Shown here in pieces: positions 18,881-29,058 of a DNA stretch of 29,343 nucleotides (within the stretch, counting starts at the first letter, position 1; each line of letters begins with the position of its first letter). The notes under the pieces were generated by a model, which saw only the letters and a list, made by a program, of their open reading frames with translations, had not been told where the DNA came from and did not search any database. A program made the position numbers and the translations under genes. This stretch comes from Haplomitrium mnioides (Eukaryota; Marchantiophyta; Haplomitriopsida; Calobryales), in the NCBI GenBank assembly GCA_049999725.1, contig JBNGIS010012497.1, forward strand, positions 1-29,343. The letters are read 5' to 3'.

Positions 18881-19400
18881 GAAATCGCAACGAGGGGGTA
18901 TGGGGTTTGAATTCACTGACAAGACAACGTGAAGCACAGTTACTCGCTCAAAGGGAACCGGGGGATTTAGAGGAGGACTGGGGGAGACCTAGATGACCTC
19001 ATCCTTGCAGGTGGACCAAGGTGGAGGGTTACTGATACGAGGTCTCGATTGTATTCTAGTCAGCTAAGACTTCGGGAGAGGCCACCATGGGAGGACTTGG
19101 GGTCGTCTCTGCATTCTCTGTGTAGAAGCATCACGACTTGAGGACAAGGAAATCGCAACGAGGGGCGGCTGGAGTGGGAATTCAGTGAGGAACTACGTGA
19201 AGCAGGGGTACTAGCTCTAGGGGGCCAGGGGGATTTAGAGGAGGACTGGAGGGAGACCCAGGTGACCTCATCCTTGCCGGTGGACCAGAGCGGAGGGTTA
19301 CTGATACGATAGTTCGAAGGGATTACGGCTAGTTATGACTTCGGAAGAGGCCACCAAGTGAGGAGCTTGGGGTTGTCTATGCTATTCCTTGTGTGTGAGC
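18881..19400 (+). repeat. 268-bp tandem duplication in LTR C
   Basis: GAAATCGCAACGAGGGG at 18881 recurs at 19149, and both copies continue through GGATTTAGAGGAGGACTGG and CTCATCCTTGC. It corresponds to the duplication in LTR X. Confidence 0.85.
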
Positions 19401-19406
19401 ATCAGC

Positions 19407-19431
19407 CCAGAGTGTTCTGAGGACACTCTGG
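19407..19431 (+). promoter_or_regulatory. Inverted repeat in LTR C
   Basis: CCAGAGTGTTC, loop TGA, GGACACTCTGG. One position of the stem differs from the perfect version in LTR X. Confidence 0.6.
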
Positions 19432-19757
19432 TGTGTTATTCTTCAAGTGGAGATGAGAGGAGGGGGGCTGTGCTAGTGCCAATGCACTGCATAGTAAGAC
19501 TCATCAAGGCTCGAGACTGGAGTGGGCTACCTGTAGCTGGTAAAGCTGTCTTCCAGAGGTGGAAGTAAAAGAAACTCTCTTCCTAGCATGAGGAAGTAAA
19601 AGCAGGGCTTCTCGCGAGGGAAGTTAAAAACTATCTGGAGAGGAGGGTGTGTGGGTTGCTGGGCTGCAGTTGTAAGGCAACAGGACTCATAAGGGAAGTA
19701 TTATCAGTTAGAAATCTAGAGGGCCTTCAAGGACTCTGTTTTCTCTTGCACATAATG

Positions 19758-19764
19758 TATATAT
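19758..19764 (+). promoter_or_regulatory. TATA box of LTR C
   Basis: TATATAT in the same context as in LTR X. Confidence 0.55.
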
Positions 19765-20109
19765 GTGTTGTTCATATCTGTGTAGTTAGATTTCCTTTCT
19801 GCATTGTGTTGTAGGTTCATTAGATTAGGAAACATAGATCAGTTGAGCAGACCCTGGGAACACACTTGAAGAGGGAGTCCAATCCCTTGACACAAGTTTG
19901 GCATCATGGGGGTAAATGCTCTCTGGTCTGACTCTGTTGCATAGATTAGGACTTAGTGCACTAGGATAGTTAGGATAATTTGTGCCAGTGCTATGACCAC
20001 CCTGAGAGGGGGAGTCTAGACCTTTGGTAGTGATCAGTTATGCAGGTCACCAGCACCATTCTGCCCAAGCACAAATAAGGTGACAAGGCCTAAGTCATTA
20101 GGTCATATG

Positions 20110-20115
20110 AATAAA
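20110..20115 (+). terminator. Candidate poly(A) signal of LTR C
   Basis: AATAAA 352 bases downstream of the TATA box, in the context CATATGAATAAAG shared with LTR X. Confidence 0.5.
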
Positions 20116-20372
20116 GAGGAAGAATCACACAAATCACAACTGGGTGTTATGGATGTGGACCTGAGAGAATGGTTGAATGTCTGACTTGAGGGTGTGAAGA
20201 AGAAGAGTGAGAAAAGCATACCAGGCCTGTAAGGAGAGGAAGAGTCCTTAAGGTCTGAAAGTGGTAACTGGCAAGAGGCCATCTCAGAAAAGAACCTGAA
20301 AGCCCGAAACCCGTCCTCCCCTGGCTCAAAACAAGGTCTAAAAAGGTTAAGACCCGAAACAGGGGAGTCACA

Positions 20373-20377
20373 CGTTG
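20373..20377. repeat. Target site duplication of solo LTR C (right)
   Basis: CGTTG, matching TGTTG at 16581-16585 at four of five positions. Confidence 0.85.
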
Positions 20378-21335
20378 GCCCATTGTGGCCGTGACAGGAA
20401 ACTTCCTTGCATTTGCTTGAATGCTGTAGGGGGTGGTTTTTGTCCCCTCTTCTGCAACTGCAATTATCTTTTGCACCTCCTGGTTTCCCCCTATTGCTTT
20501 GGGACCTCCTTGAGGGTCTCTTTGGCTTCCCGCTCTTCTTCCAGGGCCTCCAAAGCCTCCAATTGCTTTCTCACATGGTCCTGCTGCTTGGGGTAGAACC
20601 ATTTTGGATTATCCCTTCGATGATCCACATCGCTTCAAGGCAAGGCCGCTCGAGCTACTTCCTTCTTAGCTCTACGCTCGGACTTCCTCTGGCTTCTCTT
20701 CGTGGGCTTTGCCCCTGCTCGGGTCATCACTCAAAAACAATCCTTGGGAGTTGGCGTCTCCTAGCTCGGCAATTCCGATTCCTCCTCCATCTCCAGAGTA
20801 ATTAGATTGACATTTGCGGGGGGAGGAGGATTCGCACTTGGTCCAAGAGCAGCATCTGACCTTCTGTTTGGGCAATTCATGGCCACATGCTCCTCCTTTT
20901 TGCATTGGAAGCACAGGGAAGGCGGTTGGCCATAACCGCTCTTCCGCGGCTCCGGACAACTAGAGGAAATGTGGTCGGGTTGGCCACAATTCCAACAAAT
21001 CATAATTGTTGTTATGGGAGGCCGATTAGCAGTCCATTGATTCATAGGCCCTGCATTCCCTCCTACAGGCCTGCTCAGAATTGTACGAGGTCCCCCATTG
21101 ATCTAAGATACTGTTTCTAGAGCCTCCTCCAAGACATACTCCACTTCCTCCCTGATGTACTCTAGCGCTTCTTCCCTCACATAGTGCACAACATTTGTGT
21201 TGTTTGGACATTCATGGGGGGAATGTCCGTGCTACTTGCACCTGACGCACTAGACACCAACTCTTCTGGTTGGTAGGGGCCTGCTCTCCGGCTTGATTCC
21301 TGCCAAGAGTATGTTCATCGCCTCCATCTTGGCGC
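20378..21335 (-). pseudogene. gag: Nucleocapsid knuckles and start of protease, element BD
   Basis: On the minus strand two clear knuckles, CWNCGQPDHISSSC (about 20956-20997) and CFQCKKEEHVAMNC (about 20872-20913), follow a first one near 21230 (CVRCK-stop-HGH). That knuckle has TAG where A has CAA, Gln. The frame with SAKMEAMNILLA upstream is offset by -1 from the capsid frame, as in A. A basic linker follows, then the protease N-terminus (FPVTATMG) cut by LTR C. It would bind genomic RNA. Confidence 0.8.
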
Positions 21336-22154
21336 TCATCTCCTCAATTCAATCCCTCCCCCTGACTTTCGGCTCGTCTTGGGTTTGGGTTCAGCTTTCT
21401 TGTATCTTCCTTTGCTGGCGCCCTTGCGATGACTACTCTCTTGGGCTTGCTTCTTCTTCTTGAGGTCCTTCTTCTTTTTCTTCTTTCTGGATGTCCTGTC
21501 CTCCTCTAAGCTGTTGTTGTTGGCCTCATTCTCGCTTTCGGAGGAGGACTCGGAACTCTGATCCGTTTCCTCGTCATTGTCCAAGGTGTCCAAGGAATCA
21601 TCAGAGTTATACTTGGCCTTTGCCTTCCTCCGGGAACTGGTGATAGCAACCTTCACATGGGATCTGGCTGCATTGACTGCATCTTCGAGAGTCTGTGGAT
21701 TCATTTGGCGCACCCAAGTCCCAATTCCTCTCGGGAGCGCTGTTAGGAACCATGCTGTGAGCATTCTATCAGTGGCTGAAGGGTTTAGCTTCCTTACTAC
21801 TTTCTTGAACCGTTGGAGGAACTTCCTCACAAACTCCTTCTTCTTCATCCTCAGTTGACCCATCTTGATTAGCGCCTCTGTCTCTTCACCAATCCCTCGG
21901 AATTCCGCTATGAAGGCCGTCTTGAACGCATGCTAGTCCCTCTTGACGTTGTCTGGCAGGTCTTTGTACTAGAGCTAGGCCTCTCCCTTCAACACTACTG
22001 GCAGGATTCCAATCTTCACATGGGCTTCCCCATTTGCTGCAGCAGTGTTCTCAAGGTCATCCAGCCATGCATTTGGGTCATCCTTCAGGCGTCCCTTGAA
22101 GGACTTATACTTGAATCTCCCTCGAATCCCAGAAGGTGGTACAGGATTGGCCAT
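21336..22154 (-). pseudogene. gag: Gag (near full length), element BD
   Basis: The likely start MANPVPPSGIRGRF is at 22154 (minus); an earlier in-frame ATG at 22205 is possible. SFKGRLKDDPNAWLDDLE leads into the capsid core (GIGEETEALIKMGQLRMKK, LPRGIGTWVRQMNPQTLE), then an acidic Ser/Glu stretch and a Lys-rich tail, ending at TGA 21336. Three stops, TAG at 21975, 21969 and 21933, interrupt the middle. At the one that A also covers, A has TGG (Trp), and the others fit Trp too. Retaining gag while losing RT and integrase is typical of non-autonomous elements that supply their own coat. Confidence 0.85.
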
Positions 22155-22344
22155 CCCTCCACTGGCCACTGCCACTTCCACCCAAAAATCTCCTCTTTCT
22201 ACCACTCTTCCTCAACAGACTCAACCCCTAGTTGCTTTGTTTCTAGGTTTCTAGTGGCTTTCTTCATAACTGACTTGAGATTAAGGTGCACAAAGCAGTG
22301 TCTCTAGTTCGAGTTGGTCTCAGGTTTCTCCAAACCTTTGGCTG

Positions 22345-22361
22345 CCCTCCTTCTAGCGCCA
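22345..22361 (-). promoter_or_regulatory. Primer binding site of element BD
   Basis: TGGCGCTAGAAGGAGGG on the minus strand, eight bases after the 5' LTR end. It begins with TGG, as expected for pairing to a tRNA 3'-CCA end. I could not assign the tRNA. It is the only PBS in the window. Confidence 0.72.
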
Positions 22362-24476
22362 AAAATTCATGTCGCTCTCCTGTCCTAGGCCTTAACTTTC
22401 TCAGTCGCCTCTTCGAAGGCAGGGGAGGACAGATTGTGGGCTTTCAAGTTCTTTTCTGAGATGCCCCTTGCCAGCTACCACTTTCAGGCTCTAAGGATTC
22501 TTCCTTTCCTTTCTAGCCTTTAACCCACCACTCACTCTCTCTTGGTTGCACTCAAGTCAGTTATTCAAACATCCCCAGGTCCACATTCATTGTCCCTTTT
22601 AGTTGTGTTGCGTGTAATTCTTCCACTTTATTCAAAGGACCCAATGACTTAGGTCTTGCCACCTTATTTGTGCTTGGGGCAGAATGGGTGCTGTGATGTG
22701 CACCAATGTTCAACAAAACAGGACTGAACTCCCCCTCTCAAGGTTGTCATAGGATTGATGCAACTAGTGTGTCTAATTATCCTAATAAGATCTAACTTCT
22801 AAACTATCCTACAAGATCAGAGGCAGAGAGCATTCACCCCCAAGCTATCAGAACTGTGTCAAGGGATTGGACTCCCCTTTCAGATCTGTCCCAAGGTCTG
22901 CTCAATTTTCCTGATGTCTACTAATCTAACAAATCTCTAGAACACACTTGCAGAAAGGAAATCTAACTACACATATACACAAACAGTTTACATAGTATTT
23001 GCAAGAGAAACCGAGTCCTTGAAGACCTTCTAGATTTCCACCAACTGTCACCTCCCTTTTGAATCCTTGCTGCCTTACAACCTGCAGCCCAGCCTTCCAA
23101 CAACTTATCCACACACCCTTCTCTCCAAATAGTTTTCTACTTCCATCGCTAGAAGCCCTAGATTTACTTCCTCATGATCGGAAGAGGATTTCTTTCACTC
23201 CCACCTTTGGGAGACAATCTTCCCGACTACAAGTAGCTCACTCCACCCTCGAGCCTCGACGGGTCATCTAGTGCAGTGCGCAAGCACTAACACAGCCCCC
23301 CTCCCTCTCAGCTCCACTTGAAGAATCACGTCAGAGTGTACTCCAAACACTATAGGCTGATGCGCTTGCACAAGGAAATGCGGAGACGACTCCAAGCTCC
23401 TCACTTGTCAGCCTCTCCTTAGTTCTTAGCATGCCAGAATCCCTTCGAACTATTGTATCGGTCCACCTCCGCTCTGGTCCACCGACAAGGACGAGTTCAC
23501 CTAGATCGCCCGAGCATCTAGAGCTCCTCACTCTGCGATTCTCGGTGCCCCTCCAGTCCACCTCCGAATCCCCTTGGCCCCTTGGAGCTAGTATATCCGC
23601 TTCACGTAATTCCTCACTGAATTCTCACTCCTGCCTTACCATGCGCGATTTCCCTATCTTGCGGTCGCTGTCGCTTTGTGCAATCGCCCATGCATCAACC
23701 TGAAGAAATTCGAAGGCCATCAAGGTATACTCCCTCGTGCGCTGATCTCGCGAGCCTGATCCGATGAATAGTAATTAATCCTGTTGGCTCGGATTAGGAG
23801 GTGATGCCACGTGTCATTTGCGGTCGTTATTCCTATTACAACAGAATGAGAGAAGGCGCCGCGTGTCCTGTCGGGTGGTTAGGAAGATCCAAGTACAATG
23901 GTAATGTAAAAGTGAGTCTGAAGAATCTCGCGGGTCAAGATTCCGCAGATTCCCGCGAAGCTAGGTCAGAAGGGTTCTTCGGAACAGAGTTTCAAAGCGC
24001 TCCGCAGAACCTTGCCTACGGAATTGCCAAAGATTCCCTTGCAGATCCCAAGTTGTTCTCCGCGCGCCACGTCATTCGATGCACCGCCGTCCAACGCTGC
24101 CCCGCAAGGGGGTAGGCTGACCGTCGTGCTGACCCTCCATTCCGAAGTTGACCCGCTCGTGGCCTGAGGTCCGATGAGCTCTCACCTGCTGCCGCATGTC
24201 CTTTGACTTTGCTCGAGGCTTCCTGAGTTGCCATGTCATCCGAAAGGCGCCGCTCGATGCCGACCCGCAAAGGGGTAGGCGGACCGTCGACTGACTTCCT
24301 TCCAAAGTTGACCCACAGAATCCCCTCCTTGCATCTCAGAGCGCCACATTGTCTGAAGGCCGCTGCCCCGCAAGGGGGTAGGCGGATCGTCGCGCTGACC
24401 TCTTTTCTAAAGTTGGCATGTGGACTTTCCTTTCCTTCCTCCACGTTTTCGAAACGCTCCGCAGACTCCCTGCACC

Positions 24477-24556
24477 CGCCACGTCATCCGAAGAACCTCT
24501 GCAGACTCCCTTCGCTCGCCACGTTATCCGAAGAACCTCTGCGGACTCCTTGCACT
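24477..24556 (-). repeat. 40-bp tandem duplication in BD 5' LTR
   Basis: CGCCACGTCATCCGAAGAAC... is followed directly by a second near-identical unit at about 24517. The 3' LTR has a single copy near 13963. The duplication copies an ACGT (bZIP-like) motif, GCCACGTCA at 24478-24486. Confidence 0.82.
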
Positions 24557-24739
24557 CGCCGAATAAGAACTTGTGCCGGTGTTGTTGTTTCGTCATTCCT
24601 TCGAAATAAGAATTATGCACGTGCCTGATGCTCCTTTCGTTAACTTTACCAAAAGCTTGATATAAGAACTACAATGCCCCTGTGGATCGTTCGCCCCTCT
24701 GTGGAGCTTTTGGATGCTACGGCCGTACCTCATCGAACT

Positions 24740-25220
24740 TTCTCCCTTGGTCATGCCAAAGCTGCAAAAAATCACTCTTTTGGCGCCACTTGCTCTTCCG
24801 CCGGTCGCAGCGGCATTAACTTGATTTTCCGACCGACTTCATCTTGCTCCTCAATTCGTCGATACATTGCCTTTTCGGCGTACCCCTTGTTTCTCCCAAC
24901 TGGGTTGGCGCCATATAGCCATTTTGGCTCAGCCTTTTTCCCGTTGGACGATTCCCGATGGATCACCGTTTCAAACCTACCGCTCTTCGTTGGACCGGAT
25001 TGCCGATAAGTCGCCTTTTTGCCTCCACTTGCTCTTTGTCGGATCGTTCGGTGATTTGTCCCCCTTTCGGCTCTTCTATGCTTTTCCTCCTATTGGATCC
25101 GCGCTAAGTTGCCCCTTCGGAGTCCTCGATCCTCCTCCGCTCAGATCTCTGATAAATCACCCTTCCGGTACTCTTTCGTTTTCCTTCGGCCAGACCTTCG
25201 ATATGCCACTGTTTTGGGTC
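24740..25220 (-). repeat. ~48-bp tandem array in BD 5' LTR
   Basis: The same degenerate array as in the 3' LTR, with cores such as CGATACATTGCC, CCATATAGCC, CGATAAGTCGCC and TGATAAATCACCC about 48 bases apart. Confidence 0.65.
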
Positions 25221-25913
25221 TTTGTCCTCGCTCCCCGGTCGGACTCTTCGCGGATCCCTCTTAAGTGGGTTCCTTACGTCGTAAGACGGATCAAAGCGCT
25301 ATTAAGCGGGAATCCCCACTTAGGAAGGCGGCTTCCCGCAGATCTTCGGGCTCCCTAGAGCTGCAATGTCTTCCGTGGAATTCCATGAATCGCTCTAGAG
25401 ACGCCACGTTTCCGTGGAATCTTGTGGGGCCTTCAAGAAACTCCAAGCTTCCACTAGGATCCGCAGATTCGAAAAGAGAGCTCGATCGGCCCTTGCAGGG
25501 CGCGCTCTTGCTTGCAGGATTGAGGCATCCCCCTTCCTTGGCCTCACTTTGAGTGCCTTCAGATGTTTGCTTGTGGATCCATTTTTCCTCCTCGGATCGC
25601 TTTGCTTGGAGTGGGCGTTCCCTCTTCCTTTGCTCGGCCTTGATCCCCGTATCCTCCTGAGGCCCACGGATTCTCATTGGCCTGCTTGGAATTTTGGAAT
25701 GGGGCCCTTCCTCTGGCTAGCGATCATTGTCCTCTGCTCATCCTTTCGCCATGATCATGTCTTCCTCTTATGAATCATGCGCCTTGCTCTTATTAGCTGT
25801 TTGAGAGTAATCCGTGGCTTCTGAGAGGCCTTCACACTTGCCAAGGGCCATTGTGCCAAAGATTCTTTTGATTTCTTGAATTCTGCATTAGGTACCTGAA
25901 TCGCTGTTTGACA

Positions 25914-25918
25914 GCTAC
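25914..25918 (+). repeat. Target site duplication of BD (right copy)
   Basis: GCTAC, identical to 11838-11842. Confidence 0.93.
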
Positions 25919-27154
25919 ATGAAGCAAGTGAACTTGCACTAGGGGCAAGCGGGGGTGGAGGTGGACTAGAGGGGCGCCGAGAATTGTTGGGCGGGGAGCT
26001 CTAGAGGCTCGGGCGATCCAGGTGAGCTCATCCCCGTAAGTGGACCAAGAGCGGAGGTGGATCAATACGAGAGACTAGAAGGGAATCCAAGCTGTTGAGA
26101 ATTCGGGAGAGGCTGCCAAGTGGGATCTTGGGGTCGTCTCTGCATTCTTTGTGCATGAGCATCAACCCAAAGTACTCGGAGTGCGCTCTGGTGTAATCTT
26201 TCAAGTGGAGCTGTGAAGAGGGTGGTTGCGTTAATGCCTGCGCACTGTGGAGAAGACCTATTCGAGGCTCAAGGGTGGAGTGAGCTACATGCAGTAAGGA
26301 GGACTGTCTTCTCAAGGTGAAAGTCAAAGAAATCCTCTTCCTAGCTCGAGGAAGTAAAAGCAAGGCTTCTCGCGAAGGAAGTTGAAAAACTATCTGGAGA
26401 AGGGTGTGTGGGTGTGAGAGCTGGTGTGAAGCTTAGAAGGGGTAAGTGATTTAGAAGGGAGAGATCTGCTGGGGAGACTAGTTCTAGAGGGCCTTCAAGG
26501 ACTCTGTTGTCTTGTAGTGCATTGTTGGGTATATATGTGTATGTATGTTTACTAGCTAGATTTACATTTTGCATACTTTTGTTCCAGAGCCATTTAGATT
26601 AGGATTTGACAAGACTAGTTGAGCAGACCTTGGGACAGCTTTGAAGGGGGATTCAAGCCCCTTGACACAATCTTATGACCTTGGGGGTTAATGCTCTCTG
26701 TTCTTTACTCTGTTTTATAGTGTAGAGAATAGTTCATATTAAGATAATTAGGAATCACATTTGTACAAGATCTTGTAACAACCTTGAGAAGGGGAGTCCA
26801 GTCTATTGTCATTGTTCATTGGTGCAAGATATAGCACCTTTCTACCCCGAAAGTACACACAAGGTGGTAGGGTCTAAGATTTCGGACCTTTGGAATACAT
26901 TGAAGGAATTATACAAGGCATGTTGGGTGGTGTGAATGTGGACTTGGGGTTTGTGAATGAATGACCAAATTGTATGCTGAAGAGAGTGAGGGGTGAGTAA
27001 AGGGCTTGTGTAAGGAAAGAGAAGATCCTTAAAGCCTCAAAGTGATAACTGGTTAGGGGCCATCTCAGAAAATAACCTGAAAGCCCTGAATATGTCCTCC
27101 GCTGCCTTCCAAGTGGCTCATGAGAGGGTTAAGGTCTGAAGAAGGGGAGTGACA
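25919..27154 (+). mobile_element. 3' LTR of element A, second part
   Basis: Resumes with ATGAAGCAAGTGAACTTGCACTAG, trimmed to the homologous start ATGAAGCAAGTG, continuing the sequence broken at 11842. It follows the last third of LTR X: a decayed hairpin, TATATAT at 26530-26536, PPT-like motifs, and the end GGGGAGTGACA at 27154. Chromovirus pol begins right after it, with flank TGGGA. Confidence 0.87.
26530..26536 (+). promoter_or_regulatory. TATA box of A's 3' LTR
   Basis: TATATAT within GGGTATATATGTG, aligned with the boxes of LTRs X and C. Confidence 0.55.
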
Positions 27155-27159
27155 TGGGA

Positions 27160-28425
27160 GTTATTGTAAAAAAACTACAAGAAGATGCTTTCTTTAGTCT
27201 TGTTTGAGCACAATTGGCCGTCAAAGATAGTGAGTATCATTCTTTTTCCATTCGAGATAGTATTCTCTATCGAGGCCGTCAAGTATATGTTCCATAAGAT
27301 GATATGTTTTGAATGGCTTGTTTACAAGAAGTGTATGACATTCCTATCTCTAGCCATCTTGGAGTAGATAAAACTGCAGAGTTGCTTCAACGCACTTGGT
27401 GGTGACCTAACTTGGCTCAAGATGTTTGTGGTTTTGTTCGTTTGTGTGAAAGTTGTCAACAAAACAAAGCTTCGAATGAAAAACCAACGGGACTTCTTCA
27501 ACCATTACCAATTCCCACTCCTCGTTGGGAATATGTAAGTTTGGATCTTGTCACTTTACTTCCAACTACGCCTCGTGGGTTTACTGCTATTGTGGTGTTT
27601 GTGGACAAGCTCAGCAAGCATATTCATTTAGTGCCAACGGTGGATACAGTAGATGCTCCACAATTGGCAAAACTTACTTTGATTTTGTTTTTTGCTATCA
27701 CGAAATGCCCAAGGTGTTAGTATCTCATAAGGCTTCACGTTTCACTAGAAAGTTTTTGCGAGAGTTGTTCAAACTTCTAGGAACCAAACTTTCTATGTCT
27801 ACTACTTATCATCTGCAAATAGATGGGCAAACGGAGCATCTGATCGCAATGTAGAGGACATGCTTCGCATGTTCATCACACCGATTGGGATAGTTTCTTA
27901 CCGGATGTGGAGTTTGCCTACAACAACTCGAAACAAGCAAGTATTGGGTTTTGTCATTTCTTTCTTAATTCGGGTCAGCATCCTCTTGTTCCCGATGGTT
28001 TGCTTTCTCCTTCTTCTTCTAATGTTCCAAGTATTTCTACTTTTTTGTCTCTTTTATCTTCTTCCTTGCAAGATGTTCGCAACCATCTTACTGTTGCTCA
28101 AAATTGGCAAAAAGAATATACCGATAGCCATCGTCGTGATTACTCTTATGGTTTAGGTGACCAAGTTATGTTATCCACTCACGATTTTCCATTATCTTTA
28201 GATACTCAACTCCATAAGTTATCTCATACTTGGATTAGTTGTTTCTCTTTTTCTCAAGTTATTTCTCCTGATGCTTATAAACTTGATCTTCCTCTTCATA
28301 TGAAGATTCATCTTGTGTTCCATGTGTCTAAACTTAAGCCTTTTGTTCCTAGTCAATTTTCTTTTCCAAATTGTATTCAACTTCCTCCTCCGGTCATTGT
28401 TCTTGATGATCATGAAGAATTTTAA
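27160..28425 (+). pseudogene. pol: Integrase of chromovirus Z
   Basis: It begins in the RNase H-integrase linker (KKLQEDAFFSLV). The zinc finger HLGVDKTAELLQRTWW...CESCQQNK and core YVSLDLVTLLP follow, then GTKLSMSTTYHLQIDGQTEH and WDSFLPDVEFAYNNS, and the GPY-type region DQVMLSTHD..SPDAYKLDLP. The frame changes at least three times (near 27700, 27850 and 27885). Stops include TGA 27403. The second catalytic Asp is replaced by His (VSHKASRF where relatives have VSD), while the Glu in DGQTE remains. The His expected before HLG is Tyr. It is dead. Confidence 0.87.
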
Positions 28426-28557
28426 GTAGACCTCATTTTGGCAAAAAGAGTCATCAAGCAAAGGCAACATCCACAAGTTCAATACAAAGTTTTGTGGAAA
28501 GGCTATCCACTTCATGATGCTACTTGGGAACCTTCTTCAAATCTTGAGAATGCTTAA
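28426..28557 (+). pseudogene. pol: Chromodomain at the C-terminus of Z integrase
   Basis: After an in-frame TAA at 28423 the same frame continues to YKVLWKGYPLHDATWEP and ends at TAA 28555. The aromatic Tyr-Trp-Trp pattern is that of the chromodomains that direct chromoviruses to heterochromatin marks. This places Z in the chromovirus branch, unlike element A. Confidence 0.88.
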
Positions 28558-28690
28558 AAAGCTATTAAAATTTTTGAAAGTTGTAATAATGACCAGGACG
28601 TCATCAACTAGAAGACGAGGATTATGTAATAGTACAAGCATAAGGTTGTGGTATTTATAAGAAAATAGAGAGTAGTGAAGGAAGTGGTGG

Positions 28691-28797
28691 TGAGTCACTT
28701 TTAGTATTAAGATTGGATTACTTGACTTTGAAGTTACTTTTGGTATAGAGTCACTTTTAGGTTACTTGCCTTCAAAATCACTTTTTGTAGAGAGTCA
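28691..28797 (+). promoter_or_regulatory. Three GAGTCAC motifs upstream of Z's TATA box
   Basis: GAGTCAC followed by TTTTAG or CTTTAG occurs at about 28692, 28748 and 28792. The first is TGAGTCA, a GCN4/AP-1-type bZIP site. They sit 70-170 bases upstream of the TATA box, a likely enhancer position. Confidence 0.4.
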
Positions 28798-28862
28798 CCT
28801 TTAGGGCTGAAATTAGAAGTGACTTGTAAGTGAAGAAAGAGGGATGACACCCTCTTCTCTTG

Positions 28863-28870
28863 TATAAATA
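28863..28870 (+). promoter_or_regulatory. TATA box of Z's LTR
   Basis: TATAAATA, a strong match to the plant consensus. Confidence 0.65.
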
Positions 28871-29058
28871 GAAGGGCTTCTTAGCTCTACTTCTCATTCT
28901 TAAGTTCCTCTCAATTTGGTTTGGCTCTTTGGTTGCTTGGCTTTGGCTAGCACTCTTGGCTTTGGTTTGCTTATTGGCTTTGAGGTGTGTAACTCTTTTA
29001 GAGTTATCTTGAAGTATTGCTTATTTGGAAGTCACTCTTTGAGTTCTTTTACAGAAGT

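Larger units (their letters stand above)
16586..20372 (+). mobile_element. Solo LTR C (3787 bp, long type)
   Basis: Begins TGCCAGCCAGTGCTTTGG and ends GGGGAGTCACA, with no internal region and BD protease sequence on both sides. It is alignable to LTR X throughout, and most closely in the last ~900 bases. Solo LTRs arise by recombination between the two LTRs of one element. It holds the 48-bp array (17390-17830), three modules, the tandem duplication (18881 and 19149), a hairpin, a TATA box and AATAAA. Confidence 0.92.
11843..25913 (-). mobile_element. Element BD: complete non-autonomous Ty3/gypsy element carrying solo LTR C
   Basis: Read on the minus strand: 5' LTR (25913-22370), PBS, gag, zinc knuckles, protease start, solo LTR C, protease remainder, pol tail, PPT, 3' LTR (15449-11843). 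It is flanked by the perfect duplication GCTAC. Without C it is about 10.3 kb, of which ~7.15 kb is LTR and only ~3.1 kb is internal. RT, RNase H and integrase are deleted, so it would depend on enzymes from a relative such as A. In the first ~230 LTR bases I count roughly 20 differences between the two ends, suggesting an old insertion. Confidence 0.9.
22370..25913 (-). mobile_element. 5' LTR of element BD (3544 bp)
   Basis: Starts TGTCAAACAGCG at 25913 and ends GGAGAGCGACA at 22370, minus orientation. It matches the 3' LTR with indels: about 80 bases are missing near 25547, and a 40-bp unit is duplicated at 24477-24556. The 48-bp array is at about 24740-25220, and AATAAA lies at 22627-22632. 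Confidence 0.9.
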
